A DNA stretch of 8,855 bases from J088 sp003695505 [NCBI: Candidatus Dadabacteria bacterium] (lineage in GTDB: Bacteria; J088). Below, piece by piece: positions 1 to 6,304 of the stretch (positions are counted from its first letter, which is position 1; the number at the start of each line of letters is the position of its first letter). The notes beneath the pieces are model-generated. The model saw only the letters and a program-made list of their open reading frames with translations. It was not told the origin of the DNA and made no database searches. The stretch lies in NCBI GenBank assembly GCA_003695505.1, contig RFIY01000227.1, positions 1-8,855 on the forward strand. Direction: 5' to 3'. A program made the translations under genes and the position numbers.

Positions 1-37
1 ACGCAACCGAAGTGTTGGCTACGACAAGGATCCTGGA

Positions 38-751
38 TCAGAGATCCGACAGACGCTCGACCGCGCGCCGTCCACGCACGATGTCGAGAATGGCCTCGGC
101 CAGGCGGACATCTTCGCCGATATGACCGAGCGCCTCCAGACCGATCGCTTCGGCGTGGGAGACGGGCCAGAAGTGCAGCAGGCGACGGTTGGGCCCGTTC
201 AGGTTCCGGCCATATACGACAACGTCGATGGTCGCCTGATTCGCGGTACGCAATGTCGCGCAATAAGGGCGGTCGTAACCATCGGGGATCTCGCGTTCGA
301 TCCGTTGACGTGAATCGGGCTCGACAAAGTCCAGACTGTCGCAGCCAAGCATCTGCTCGGGTGGATAGCCGAGCAGACGCGCGGCATTTTCGGTGACAAA
401 GTGCAGCTTCCCACGTCGCGCCACGACCGTCGGGGGCCAGAATTCGTCGACGACGGGGACGCTCGTTCGCACTGGAGTAAATGGTCGGCCTTCACCGGTC
501 AGCAACCATTCCGCGCGCACGATGCGACCATCGGGTGGATCGCGCCGCAAGGTGCGGACGAGCCGGGCGATCTTGTCGGCGCCGGGACTGGCTTCGCCGC
601 GCTCATAAGCCTGTACGACACGCACGCCGACACCCATCCATTCGGCAAGCTCCCGCTGTGAGATGCGGCGTTGGCTGTCGAGCTCGTGGCGGAGGAACCG
701 CAGGCGGTCTCCGATGTGGCGTGTCGCCATGTTCGTTCGTTGTTCCTCCAT
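38..751 (-). CDS. Cro/CI-type (XRE) helix-turn-helix regulator with C-terminal PAS-like domain
   Basis: Likely a cytoplasmic DNA-binding regulator with a sensory domain. Numbered from ATG 751 (237 aa), residues about 14-70 form a Cro/CI-type HTH: recognition region around SQRELAEWMGVGVRVVQAYERG is split here as SQRELAEWMG (31-40) and the following turn and helix ending YERGE. The WLLTGEG stretch (82-88) is typical of the end of XRE domains in phage-type repressors. Residues about 103-200 look like a PAS fold, with an N-A-A-R-L-L-G-Y segment (122-129). No peptidase or membrane segment is seen, so it is not a LexA/CI self-cleaving repressor. ATG 751 has GAGGG six bases upstream. ATG 730 (MATRH) is an alternative, with GGAGG 14 bases away. 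The open frame extends to TTG 799, but that would almost coincide with the predicted transcription start. It is divergent from the hybrid kinase gene. Ligand and targets are unknown. The HTH call is firm, the PAS call moderate. Confidence 0.82.
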   Translation of the reverse strand: MEEQRTNMATRHIGDRLRFLRHELDSQRRISQRELAEWMGVGVRVVQAYERGEASPGADKIARLVRTLRRDPPDGRIVRAEWLLTGEGRPFTPVRTSVPVVDEFWPPTVVARRGKLHFVTENAARLLGYPPEQMLGCDSLDFVEPDSRQRIEREIPDGYDRPYCATLRTANQATIDVVVYGRNLNGPNRRLLHFWPVSHAEAIGLEALGHIGEDVRLAEAILDIVRGRRAVERLSDL

Positions 752-799
752 CCGTGTCCCTCGCAATCCCCGCTGCAGTCGTGCCCTGGATCGACTCAA

Positions 800-815
800 A
801 CGATGTTACAATCGT
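800..815. promoter_or_regulatory. Inverted repeat, possible operator over the HTH-PAS promoter
   Basis: ACGAT-N6-ATCGT is a 5-bp-arm inverted repeat (arms 800-804 and 811-815) that covers the candidate minus-strand -10 box and start site. Cro/CI-type proteins commonly bind dyads of about this size and repress their own promoter. The arms are short, so the call is tentative. Confidence 0.35.
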
Positions 816-839
816 AGCAGGAAGTGACCTTTTTCCCAA
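811..839 (-). promoter_or_regulatory. Candidate sigma-70 promoter of the HTH-PAS gene
   Basis: On the minus strand TTGGGA (839-834) and TACGAT (816-811) are separated by 17 bases. Each hexamer matches the consensus at four of six positions. The predicted start near 804 gives a leader of about 50 bases to ATG 751. This is inference from spacing and sequence only. Confidence 0.35.
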
Positions 840-865
840 GACACTATGTGACGCAGTCTGTGGAC

Positions 866-894
866 TTGACTACCGGTGCAACGTGCGCTATCTT
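866..894 (+). promoter_or_regulatory. Candidate sigma-70 promoter of the hybrid kinase operon
   Basis: TTGACT (866-871) and TATCTT (889-894) are separated by 17 bases. Transcription would begin near 901. If real, it excludes the GTG at 876 as the kinase start, because that codon lies inside the promoter. Confidence 0.35.
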
Positions 895-944
895 GCGTAT
901 TATCGGCCGGCGGTGGGCGGATTAAAGGCCTGGCGAATCAACTC

Positions 945-2771
945 TTGAGTGGCAACCCGACATCGATCTATCTTTTCGAAGCGCCGTCACGCACGGAGCG
1001 GTGGCGTACCCTGCTGGCCTCGTCCGCACTCGATCTTCATCAGGTTGACGACGCGGGCGACCTGCTGCAACTGCTGAAGACGGCCCGAGGCAAATTGTTG
1101 CTGACATCGGCAGCGCGGTTCGAGCGGTTCGCTGCGTCCTGGCGCGGAGCGGTTGGGCCCGTTTCTGTCGTCGTCGTCCTGAAATCCGGTGCCGAACAGC
1201 GCGTCGCGGAGCTGCTCACGGCGGGTGCGACCGTGGTCCTGACAGAAGACGAGTTGAGCGCGGCGCGGCTGATTGAGATGCTGGCGGCGCGACTTCAGGA
1301 GTTGCGCGGGGCGATCAGCGTGCAGCGCGCGCCGGGTGGCCCGGGTTTTGTGACGCTCGACGATGAAGGGCGGGTGCAGCAGATCAATCCGTCCGCGGCG
1401 GAACTGATCGGAGTACCCCCCGAACAGGTCATCGGCCGCTCGTGGCGCGAGATTGCCCGCGGTGATGGGTCCGGACTCAGTTCGACGGCGGCGGGGCGAA
1501 CCTTTCATGAACACCGGGTTCCCGGCTATCGCGGGCGCTTGTTGCGCATTTCACCGCCGGGAGACCAGCTCGCCGCGCTGGGGCAGGCCTTTCCGCAACT
1601 GACACGTCTCAATCGTCTTGCGCTCAGTGGCCGACTGGTCGCAACCGTTCTGCACGACCTGCGCACACCGACGGCCTATGTACGGGCCAACATGGATGCA
1701 TTGCTCGAGACGTTAGCACGCCTCGAGCGGGCCGCACCCGGATCCGCGGAGTGGCAGGAACTGCTGGCCGAAATTCGTGAGCTGGCCGCGGATTCGGGCT
1801 CGGGCGCGGCCCATCTGGCCGAGATCGCTCGACTGCTTGAGCTGGGTACCGGGCAGACTACCGACGATGCGCCACTGGCAGCGGCAGATGGTGTCGCCGA
1901 GCTTGCGGTGCAGATGTTGCGGAAGGAAATCGACTATCGCGCGCAGCTCGAACTCGACTTGCAGCGGGTGCCGCTGGCGAACATACCGCATGATCGACTG
2001 CTGCAGGTGCTGGTGAATGTGCTTCGCAATGCCGTGGATGCGATCGAACCGGGTGATGCGAAAGGTAACAACATCGTCGTCCGCACGATGACCGTGGATC
2101 GGATGGTCGTTGTCGAGGTGCAGGACAGTGGCGCCGGCATTCCCGACGCGATGCGCGGTCGGCTGGGCGAGCCGTTTGCGACAGGAAAGCCGGCCGGGCA
2201 AGGTACCGGACTCGGCCTGTACCTTTGTCAGAAATTTGTCCGGGAAGCGGGCGGTCGAATGTGCTTTCACGATGCGCACCCACGGGGAACGCATGTTCGC
2301 ATCGAGTTGCCCGTCGCCGCCGGAAAGAGCGCGCAGGCAGGATCCGGTCGGAATGAGACGCCCGAGGCCCGGACGCCAGCGCGTCCGCAGCGTCCGGCCC
2401 GCATTCTGGTGGTTGATGACGATCGCCTGACGCGCACCGCGTTCAGCCGGCTGTTGCAGACCGTCCACCGTGTCGACCAGGCCGATTCGGTCGATATGGC
2501 ATTGAATTTGCTGGCCGAGCAGGTGGTAGATGTGATTATCTGTGACCTGATGATGCCGGGCCGCTCCGGTGTCGAGCTCTGGGAGGAGCTGGCGGCAATG
2601 AATCGCCCCGCTGCAGAACGTATTGTTTTCGTGACGGCCGGGATTTATGATCCGATCGTGCGCGCGATGGTCGCGCGCTCCGGCCGACCGCTACTGATCA
2701 AACCGGTCAGTGAGTCTCAGTTGTTCCGTGCAATCGACGATGTCCTTACCGGGGGGCTGGTCGATGGCTGA
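945..2771 (+). CDS. Hybrid sensor histidine kinase (pseudo-receiver, PAS, HisKA, HATPase, receiver)
   Basis: A soluble two-component kinase with no membrane helix. Numbered from TTG 945 (608 aa): residues about 6-120 alternate beta and alpha like a receiver but lack the acidic pocket, phospho-Asp and Lys. About 125-175 is a PAS-like domain (INPSAAELIGVPPEQVIG). The H-box HDLRTP has phospho-acceptor His237. The ATPase has an N-box (VNVLRNAVDAI, 357-367), G1 DSGAGIP (394-400) and G2 GTGLGL (420-425). A proline-rich linker (about 465-485) leads to a complete receiver with D491/D492, phospho-Asp534, Thr564 and Lys586. The stop overlaps the next gene, an NtrC-family regulator, by 8 bp, so the two are translationally coupled and probably partners. 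The position recalls FleS/FlrB-FleR/FlrC pairs, but those kinases lack a C-terminal receiver. The start is uncertain: no good ribosome site precedes TTG 945, and the frame stays open to GTG 876, which lies in a candidate promoter. Confidence 0.85.
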   Translation: MSGNPTSIYLFEAPSRTERWRTLLASSALDLHQVDDAGDLLQLLKTARGKLLLTSAARFERFAASWRGAVGPVSVVVVLKSGAEQRVAELLTAGATVVLTEDELSAARLIEMLAARLQELRGAISVQRAPGGPGFVTLDDEGRVQQINPSAAELIGVPPEQVIGRSWREIARGDGSGLSSTAAGRTFHEHRVPGYRGRLLRISPPGDQLAALGQAFPQLTRLNRLALSGRLVATVLHDLRTPTAYVRANMDALLETLARLERAAPGSAEWQELLAEIRELAADSGSGAAHLAEIARLLELGTGQTTDDAPLAAADGVAELAVQMLRKEIDYRAQLELDLQRVPLANIPHDRLLQVLVNVLRNAVDAIEPGDAKGNNIVVRTMTVDRMVVVEVQDSGAGIPDAMRGRLGEPFATGKPAGQGTGLGLYLCQKFVREAGGRMCFHDAHPRGTHVRIELPVAAGKSAQAGSGRNETPEARTPARPQRPARILVVDDDRLTRTAFSRLLQTVHRVDQADSVDMALNLLAEQVVDVIICDLMMPGRSGVELWEELAAMNRPAAERIVFVTAGIYDPIVRAMVARSGRPLLIKPVSESQLFRAIDDVLTGGLVDG

Positions 2772-4149
2772 GCGGGCGCTGATCATCGACGACGATCCCC
2801 ACGTTCGCAGATCCTTCAGCCGGGTGCTGGGCACGATCGGCATCGAGGCGCAGGGCGCCGAAACGATCGAGACCGGACTCGATGCGCTTCAACAGGCCGG
2901 GGGGGCGTTCGCCCTGGTCCTGCTCGATCATTCCCTGCCAGACGGCAATGGCATCGACGCGCTGCCGCGTCTGCTGGCGATCGATCGGGATCTGCCGGTC
3001 ATCATGGTGACTGGATTCGGTTCCGGAGAGCTGGCCGCACGTGCCCTGAAGCTGGGCGCCGTGGACTTTATCGAGAAGCCGGTCGATGTTCAACGCTTGC
3101 GGCAGATTTGTCAGGCGGCCGTCAGCCGCAGACAACTGAACCGGGATGTACGCGCGGAGGAACCCGACGACGCGCCCGAAATGGTCGTGCGCAGTCCGCG
3201 GATGATCGAGCTGCTCGAACTGATCGACCGGCTGGCGGATCTGGACGTCAACGTGCTGATCTATGGCGAGACCGGGGTCGGCAAGGAACTGGTGGCGCGC
3301 AGGTTGCATGAGCGGTCGAGCCGGCGCAGCCATCCGTTTGTTGCGATCAATTGCGCCGCCATTCCGGCGGAACTTCTCGAAAGCGAACTGTTTGGTCATG
3401 AACGCGGCGCATTTACCAGCGCGGACAGTCGCCACATCGGTAAATTTCAGCAGGCCGGCCGCGGCACGATCTTTCTCGACGAACTCGGTGAGATGCCCGC
3501 CGGACTCCAGGCAAAGCTGCTGCGCGTGATCCAGGATCGTCGGATCCAGCCGCTCGGTTCCGACAAGATCGTCCGCGTCGAGGCGCGGATCGTTTCCGCG
3601 ACCAATCGATCCCTGCTTGATATGGTCGAGAACGGAACATTTCGTGAAGATCTCTATTATCGCCTTTGTCAGTTCAGCGTCGATGTTCCGCCCCTGCGCG
3701 AGCGCCGTGAAGAAATTCCGGAACTGGCGCAGCATGTCCTGCAACAGGTACGACAAACGGGCCTGGAGGTTGCCGGGCTGGCCAATGGGACGCTTGAGTT
3801 CATGCAGCAGTATCACTGGCCAGGCAACATCCGCCAGCTCGAGAACGTGATCCGCCGCGCCGCGATCCTCGCGAATGGTGAACAGATCGAGCTGCGTCAC
3901 TTTCCTGCCGAGGTTCTGCGCGATGCCGACCTCGATGTCGACTTCAGTCCGCCGGAACCCGCCGTCGCCAATGAGGCGCTGATACCGATGTTTCAGACGC
4001 CCGATGACATCCTTTCCCTCGAACACGTCGAGCGGATGGTGATCGATGCTGCGCTGACGGTTTGCGACGGCAACATGTCCGAGGCGGCCAAGCGACTCGG
4101 TATCGGTCGCGCCACGCTGTACCGCAAGGTCACGCCTGCCGACGCCTGA
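2764..4149 (+). CDS. NtrC-family response regulator with variant GAFTSA loop
   Basis: A 461-aa receiver, AAA+ and Fis-type HTH protein, the layout of sigma-54 enhancer-binding activators. Receiver: D9/D10, phospho-Asp55, Thr83, Lys105-Pro106. AAA+ (about 140-375): Walker A GETGVGKE (168-175), Walker B GTIFLDE (234-240), arginine-finger region REDLYYRL (294-301), sensor II WPGNIRQLEN (352-361). The HTH lies at about 436-456 (MSEAAKRLGIGRATLYRK). The sigma-54-contacting loop reads GAFTSA at 215-220, with Ser for the second Gly. All ATPase residues are intact, so the protein probably still hydrolyses ATP. Its coupling to sigma-54 may be altered, or it may recognise sigma-54 in a modified way. 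ATG 2764 lies inside the end of the kinase gene, with a run of six G seven bases upstream. It is probably phosphorylated by that kinase. It is of the FleR/FlrC type by family and neighbourhood, but no orthology is claimed. Confidence 0.9.
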   Translation: MAERALIIDDDPHVRRSFSRVLGTIGIEAQGAETIETGLDALQQAGGAFALVLLDHSLPDGNGIDALPRLLAIDRDLPVIMVTGFGSGELAARALKLGAVDFIEKPVDVQRLRQICQAAVSRRQLNRDVRAEEPDDAPEMVVRSPRMIELLELIDRLADLDVNVLIYGETGVGKELVARRLHERSSRRSHPFVAINCAAIPAELLESELFGHERGAFTSADSRHIGKFQQAGRGTIFLDELGEMPAGLQAKLLRVIQDRRIQPLGSDKIVRVEARIVSATNRSLLDMVENGTFREDLYYRLCQFSVDVPPLRERREEIPELAQHVLQQVRQTGLEVAGLANGTLEFMQQYHWPGNIRQLENVIRRAAILANGEQIELRHFPAEVLRDADLDVDFSPPEPAVANEALIPMFQTPDDILSLEHVERMVIDAALTVCDGNMSEAAKRLGIGRATLYRKVTPADA

Positions 4150-4180
4150 TTTTGCAGGACGCGAATCCGTAATACTCGCG

Positions 4181-4214
4181 CAAAAAGAAAGACGCCGGAC
4201 GCGAGCGCCCGGCG
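4181..4214 (-). terminator. Intrinsic terminator of the motAB operon
   Basis: Read on the minus strand, a 6-bp GC stem CGCCGG/CCGGCG (4214-4209 with 4198-4193, 10-base loop) is followed by a T-rich run TCTTTCTTTTTG (4192-4181). It lies about 105 bases past the motB stop. The plus strand has no T-run here, so it would not stop the converging regulator transcript. Confidence 0.65.
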
Positions 4215-4264
4215 GGAGGAAGGAGAGGTGCCCGGCGCGAATGGCCAGGCGGCAGGAGGTTCCG

Positions 4265-4279
4265 GACCAGGATCTGGTC
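4265..4279. repeat. Short perfect inverted repeat in the convergent gap
   Basis: GACCAG-GAT-CTGGTC is a perfect 6-bp hairpin with a 3-base loop, between motB and its terminator. There is no T-run on either side. It may be a 3' stabilising hairpin. The rest of the 4150-4319 gap holds no gene that I can support; the small frames there have no homologous-looking content. Confidence 0.4.
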
Positions 4280-4319
4280 ACGTGCATATACCAGCAATCT
4301 TCGTGCCAGGACTGCGCGG

Positions 4320-5162
4320 TCAGCCCGCGCCGGGTTCAGGTGCCAGGGTGCCAAGCAGGATCGAAACCCTGCGATTGCGCGGATCCTTCGGGTCGTTGGG
4401 CAACAACGGCCGGCGGTCAGCGTACGCGCGAATTTCGCGAATGCGCTGTTCCGGCAGGCCGCGCGCGAGCAGCATCTCGCGCACGGTTTGCGCCCTGGCA
4501 GAGCTCAGATCCCAGTTGTTCGTGCCGCTGCCAGCGGCGAAGGGTACGCTGTCGGTATGTCCCTCGATCGCAATTGGCCGATCGAGATCGGCGACGGCCG
4601 CGAACACGGTGTCAACCGCGCGTTCCAGCTCAGGCGTCGGCGTCGCGCTGGCGCTGGCGAAAAATGTCCGATCCGCTCGGTCGCTAAGCTCGATGCGCAC
4701 GCCCTCCTCGCTGACACGGATCTTGATCATCTTCGCGATCTCGCGCAATTTGGCATCTTTGCGCAGATGCTTGAGCAGATCTCTCACGGCCTTGAATAGC
4801 TCCGGATCCATCTGGCTGAGCGACCGGGCGAACTGATCGCCAGTCCCCTTGCCCTTTGTATGCGACATCTGGTTCGGGCGTGGCATGCCCTGGAAGACCC
4901 CCGCGCCCATGTTGTTCAGCAACAGGGATGAATTCTGGATGACCGGCACGCCACGTGGATCGGTGAAGTACGCGGCGATGTTGTTTTTGACCTCGGGCGA
5001 TTGACCCATGATCCACAGCACCATGAACAGCGCCATCATCGCGGTCACGAAGTCGGCATAGGCGACTTTCCACGCGCCGCCATGGTGTCCGGCCTTCTTC
5101 TTGACGACCTTCTTGATGATCGGCCGTTTTGCCTCTTCACTGCCTGGCGTCTGATTGCTCAC
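4320..5162 (-). CDS. motB: Flagellar stator protein MotB
   Basis: The peptidoglycan-anchoring half of the proton-driven stator, 280 aa. A short basic cytoplasmic tail (16-32) precedes one transmembrane helix (about 33-53) in which Asp37 of AYADFVTAMMALFMVLW is the proton-binding residue, equivalent to E. coli Asp32. The segment after the helix (about 54-68) corresponds to the plug. Residues about 150-272 are the OmpA/MotB peptidoglycan-binding domain, with GHTDSVPF (201-208), NWDLSSARA (216-224) and an NRRVSI end (263-268). The KVAYADF context is that of H+-type MotB rather than Na+-type PomB. It starts at GTG 5162 with GGAGG (5174-5170) seven bases upstream. It follows motA after a 25-base gap and forms one operon with it. 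Length is close to that of family members. Confidence 0.97.
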   Translation of the reverse strand: MSNQTPGSEEAKRPIIKKVVKKKAGHHGGAWKVAYADFVTAMMALFMVLWIMGQSPEVKNNIAAYFTDPRGVPVIQNSSLLLNNMGAGVFQGMPRPNQMSHTKGKGTGDQFARSLSQMDPELFKAVRDLLKHLRKDAKLREIAKMIKIRVSEEGVRIELSDRADRTFFASASATPTPELERAVDTVFAAVADLDRPIAIEGHTDSVPFAAGSGTNNWDLSSARAQTVREMLLARGLPEQRIREIRAYADRRPLLPNDPKDPRNRRVSILLGTLAPEPGAG

Positions 5163-5187
5163 GATCGAACCTCCGGGTGTTCCGTCG

Positions 5188-6024
5188 TCATCCCCTTAAC
5201 AGTGTTTCCATCTCGGCGAACTTCGGACGCATTTCCTCGGGAATCGAGCGCCGTGCCGCTTCGCAAACCACCAGGGGGTTGGCCTCTTCGGCAATCATCA
5301 TGACGCCCGTCGCCGCGGCACGAAGCAGGGCAATCTCATTGAGCGCGATCCGTTTGAGGATCTGCGCCATTGGCCCGAGAAATCCGTAGGCGAGCAACAC
5401 GCCGAGAAATGTTCCGACCAGGGCGGCGGCGACATGCTCACCGACCGCAGCCGAATCACCGCCGATGGAGTTCATCGTATTGATGATGCCGAGCACGGCC
5501 GCGACGATTCCCAGGCCAGGCAGCGCATCGGCGACGTGTGACAAGGCCTCGGCCGGTTCGACAAGCTCTTCCTCGCGCGTTTCGAGATCCTTGTCCATCA
5601 TCTCGGAGAGTTGAGCCGGATCGGTATCCATCGTCACCATACGCAGGCCATCCGCCAGAACCTCCATGATGCGGTGGTGACTGCCAAGTTTTCCGAAGAT
5701 GGAAGACCCCTCCGGGTTTTCCAGATGTGGTTCGAGCGCCAGCTTGCCTTCCTTGCGCATTGTCGCCGCCAGCTCGTGCAACACCTGTAACGTCGTCAGT
5801 GAGTCGCCGTGTTTGATGGTCTTTCCGGTAATATGGCCCAGCAGCCCCGAGACGATCTCTTTGACGACTGGCATTGGTGTCCCGATGATCAACGAACCGA
5901 CCGCCGCGCCGCCGATGACGATGAATTCCGACGGTTGAAACAGTACGCCGAGAATGCCGTGGGCCATCAGATAACCGGAAATGACGCAGACAATGACAAC
6001 GACCGCGCCGATGACAATGTTCAT
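5188..6024 (-). CDS. motA: Flagellar stator protein MotA
   Basis: The membrane stator subunit that, with MotB, converts proton flow into torque on the rotor. It is 278 aa with four transmembrane segments, at about 2-21, 32-49, 168-188 and 199-220, and the large cytoplasmic loop (50-165) between helices 2 and 3. Arg90 and Glu98 in the loop match the E. coli residues that contact FliG. Pro169 (DALPGLGIVAAVLG) and Pro218 (GFLGP) match the conserved helix 3 and 4 prolines, E. coli Pro173 and Pro222. VGTFLGVLLAYGF (203-215) is a family signature. The start at ATG 6024 is chosen because GGGG lies seven bases upstream and family members begin at this point. The open frame continues another 57 codons, but these do not resemble MotA and run over the promoter. 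It is transcribed with motB and divergent from the regulator at 6305. Confidence 0.97.
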   Translation of the reverse strand: MNIVIGAVVVIVCVISGYLMAHGILGVLFQPSEFIVIGGAAVGSLIIGTPMPVVKEIVSGLLGHITGKTIKHGDSLTTLQVLHELAATMRKEGKLALEPHLENPEGSSIFGKLGSHHRIMEVLADGLRMVTMDTDPAQLSEMMDKDLETREEELVEPAEALSHVADALPGLGIVAAVLGIINTMNSIGGDSAAVGEHVAAALVGTFLGVLLAYGFLGPMAQILKRIALNEIALLRAAATGVMMIAEEANPLVVCEAARRSIPEEMRPKFAEMETLLRG

Positions 6025-6049
6025 AGGCGAACCCCTTTCGTACTGGCAA

Positions 6050-6076
6050 CAATCGGCGGGGCAGGCGATGAAGTTA
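6050..6076 (-). promoter_or_regulatory. motA: Candidate sigma-28 (FliA) promoter of motAB
   Basis: On the minus strand TAAC (6076-6073), 15 bases, then GCCGATTG (6057-6050) resembles the sigma-28 consensus TAAA-N15-GCCGATAA (three of four and six of eight matches, correct spacing). The start would fall near 6043, leaving a leader of about 20 bases that just contains the motA ribosome site. Stator genes are classic sigma-28 targets in enteric bacteria. Confidence 0.5.
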
Positions 6077-6188
6077 AGGCTGCGAGCCACATTCTCTCGT
6101 CGTGGGGGGGCTCTGCCAGCCGCAGCGGCGGCAATCCGCGGCAGACGGCCAGAATTGAGTATCGGTGCAAACGGCGTTCGCAAATCGT

Positions 6189-6217
6189 TTGACATGCGAA
6201 TTCTTGTAACTTATGAT
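6189..6217 (+). promoter_or_regulatory. Near-consensus sigma-70 promoter
   Basis: TTGACA (6189-6194, perfect) and TATGAT (6212-6217, five of six) are separated by exactly 17 bases. The predicted start is near 6224, about 80 bases before the GTG start of the response regulator. The AT-rich surroundings stand out in this GC-rich window. It suggests constitutive, housekeeping-level expression of the regulator. Confidence 0.7.
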
Positions 6218-6293
6218 AGTGTTCAAATAAATGAGTCAGCAGCCGACAGCTACAGCGCAGAAGGCAGGTCGGGGAGAGCTGGCGTTGCATCGG

Positions 6294-6298
6294 GGAGG
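6294..6298 (+). promoter_or_regulatory. Ribosome binding site that fixes the regulator start
   Basis: GGAGG within GGGGAGG, six bases before GTG 6305 and nine before GTG 6308. The upstream open frame back to 5981 is the antisense of motA, so these GTG codons are the likely starts. Confidence 0.7.
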
Positions 6299-6304
6299 TT
6301 GACG

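Noticed and set aside
35-47. GGATC-AGA-GATCC hairpin at the end of the HTH-PAS gene as a terminator
   Set aside because: Five-base-pair stem overlapping the stop codon, with no T-run on the minus strand.
900-907. Perfect sigma-28 -10 box (GCCGATAA) on the minus strand upstream of the HTH-PAS gene
   Set aside because: No TAAA-like -35 element lies 15 bases upstream, and it is about 150 bases from the gene start. An 8-base match can occur by chance.
876-944. Longer kinase N-terminus starting at GTG 876
   Set aside because: No ribosome site, no similarity to the domain that begins just after 945, and the codon lies in a candidate promoter. Not excluded outright.
481-948. Plus-strand frame (155 codons) overlapping the HTH-PAS gene
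   Set aside because: Arg/Cys-rich composition typical of a shadow frame; opposite a protein with clear HTH motifs.
4150-4185. TTTTGC...GCAAAA inverted repeat after the first response regulator as a plus-strand terminator
   Set aside because: The stem is mostly A-T with a long interrupted loop and no T-run follows on the plus strand.
2746-4287. Long minus-strand open frame (513 codons) opposite the first response regulator
   Set aside because: Its sequence is the antisense of a clear NtrC-family gene in a GC-rich genome and shows no domain of its own.
5981-6304. Upstream extension of the second regulator to 5981
   Set aside because: It would overlap the motA start antisense and include both promoters. 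GGAGG before GTG 6305 gives a better start at the receiver edge.
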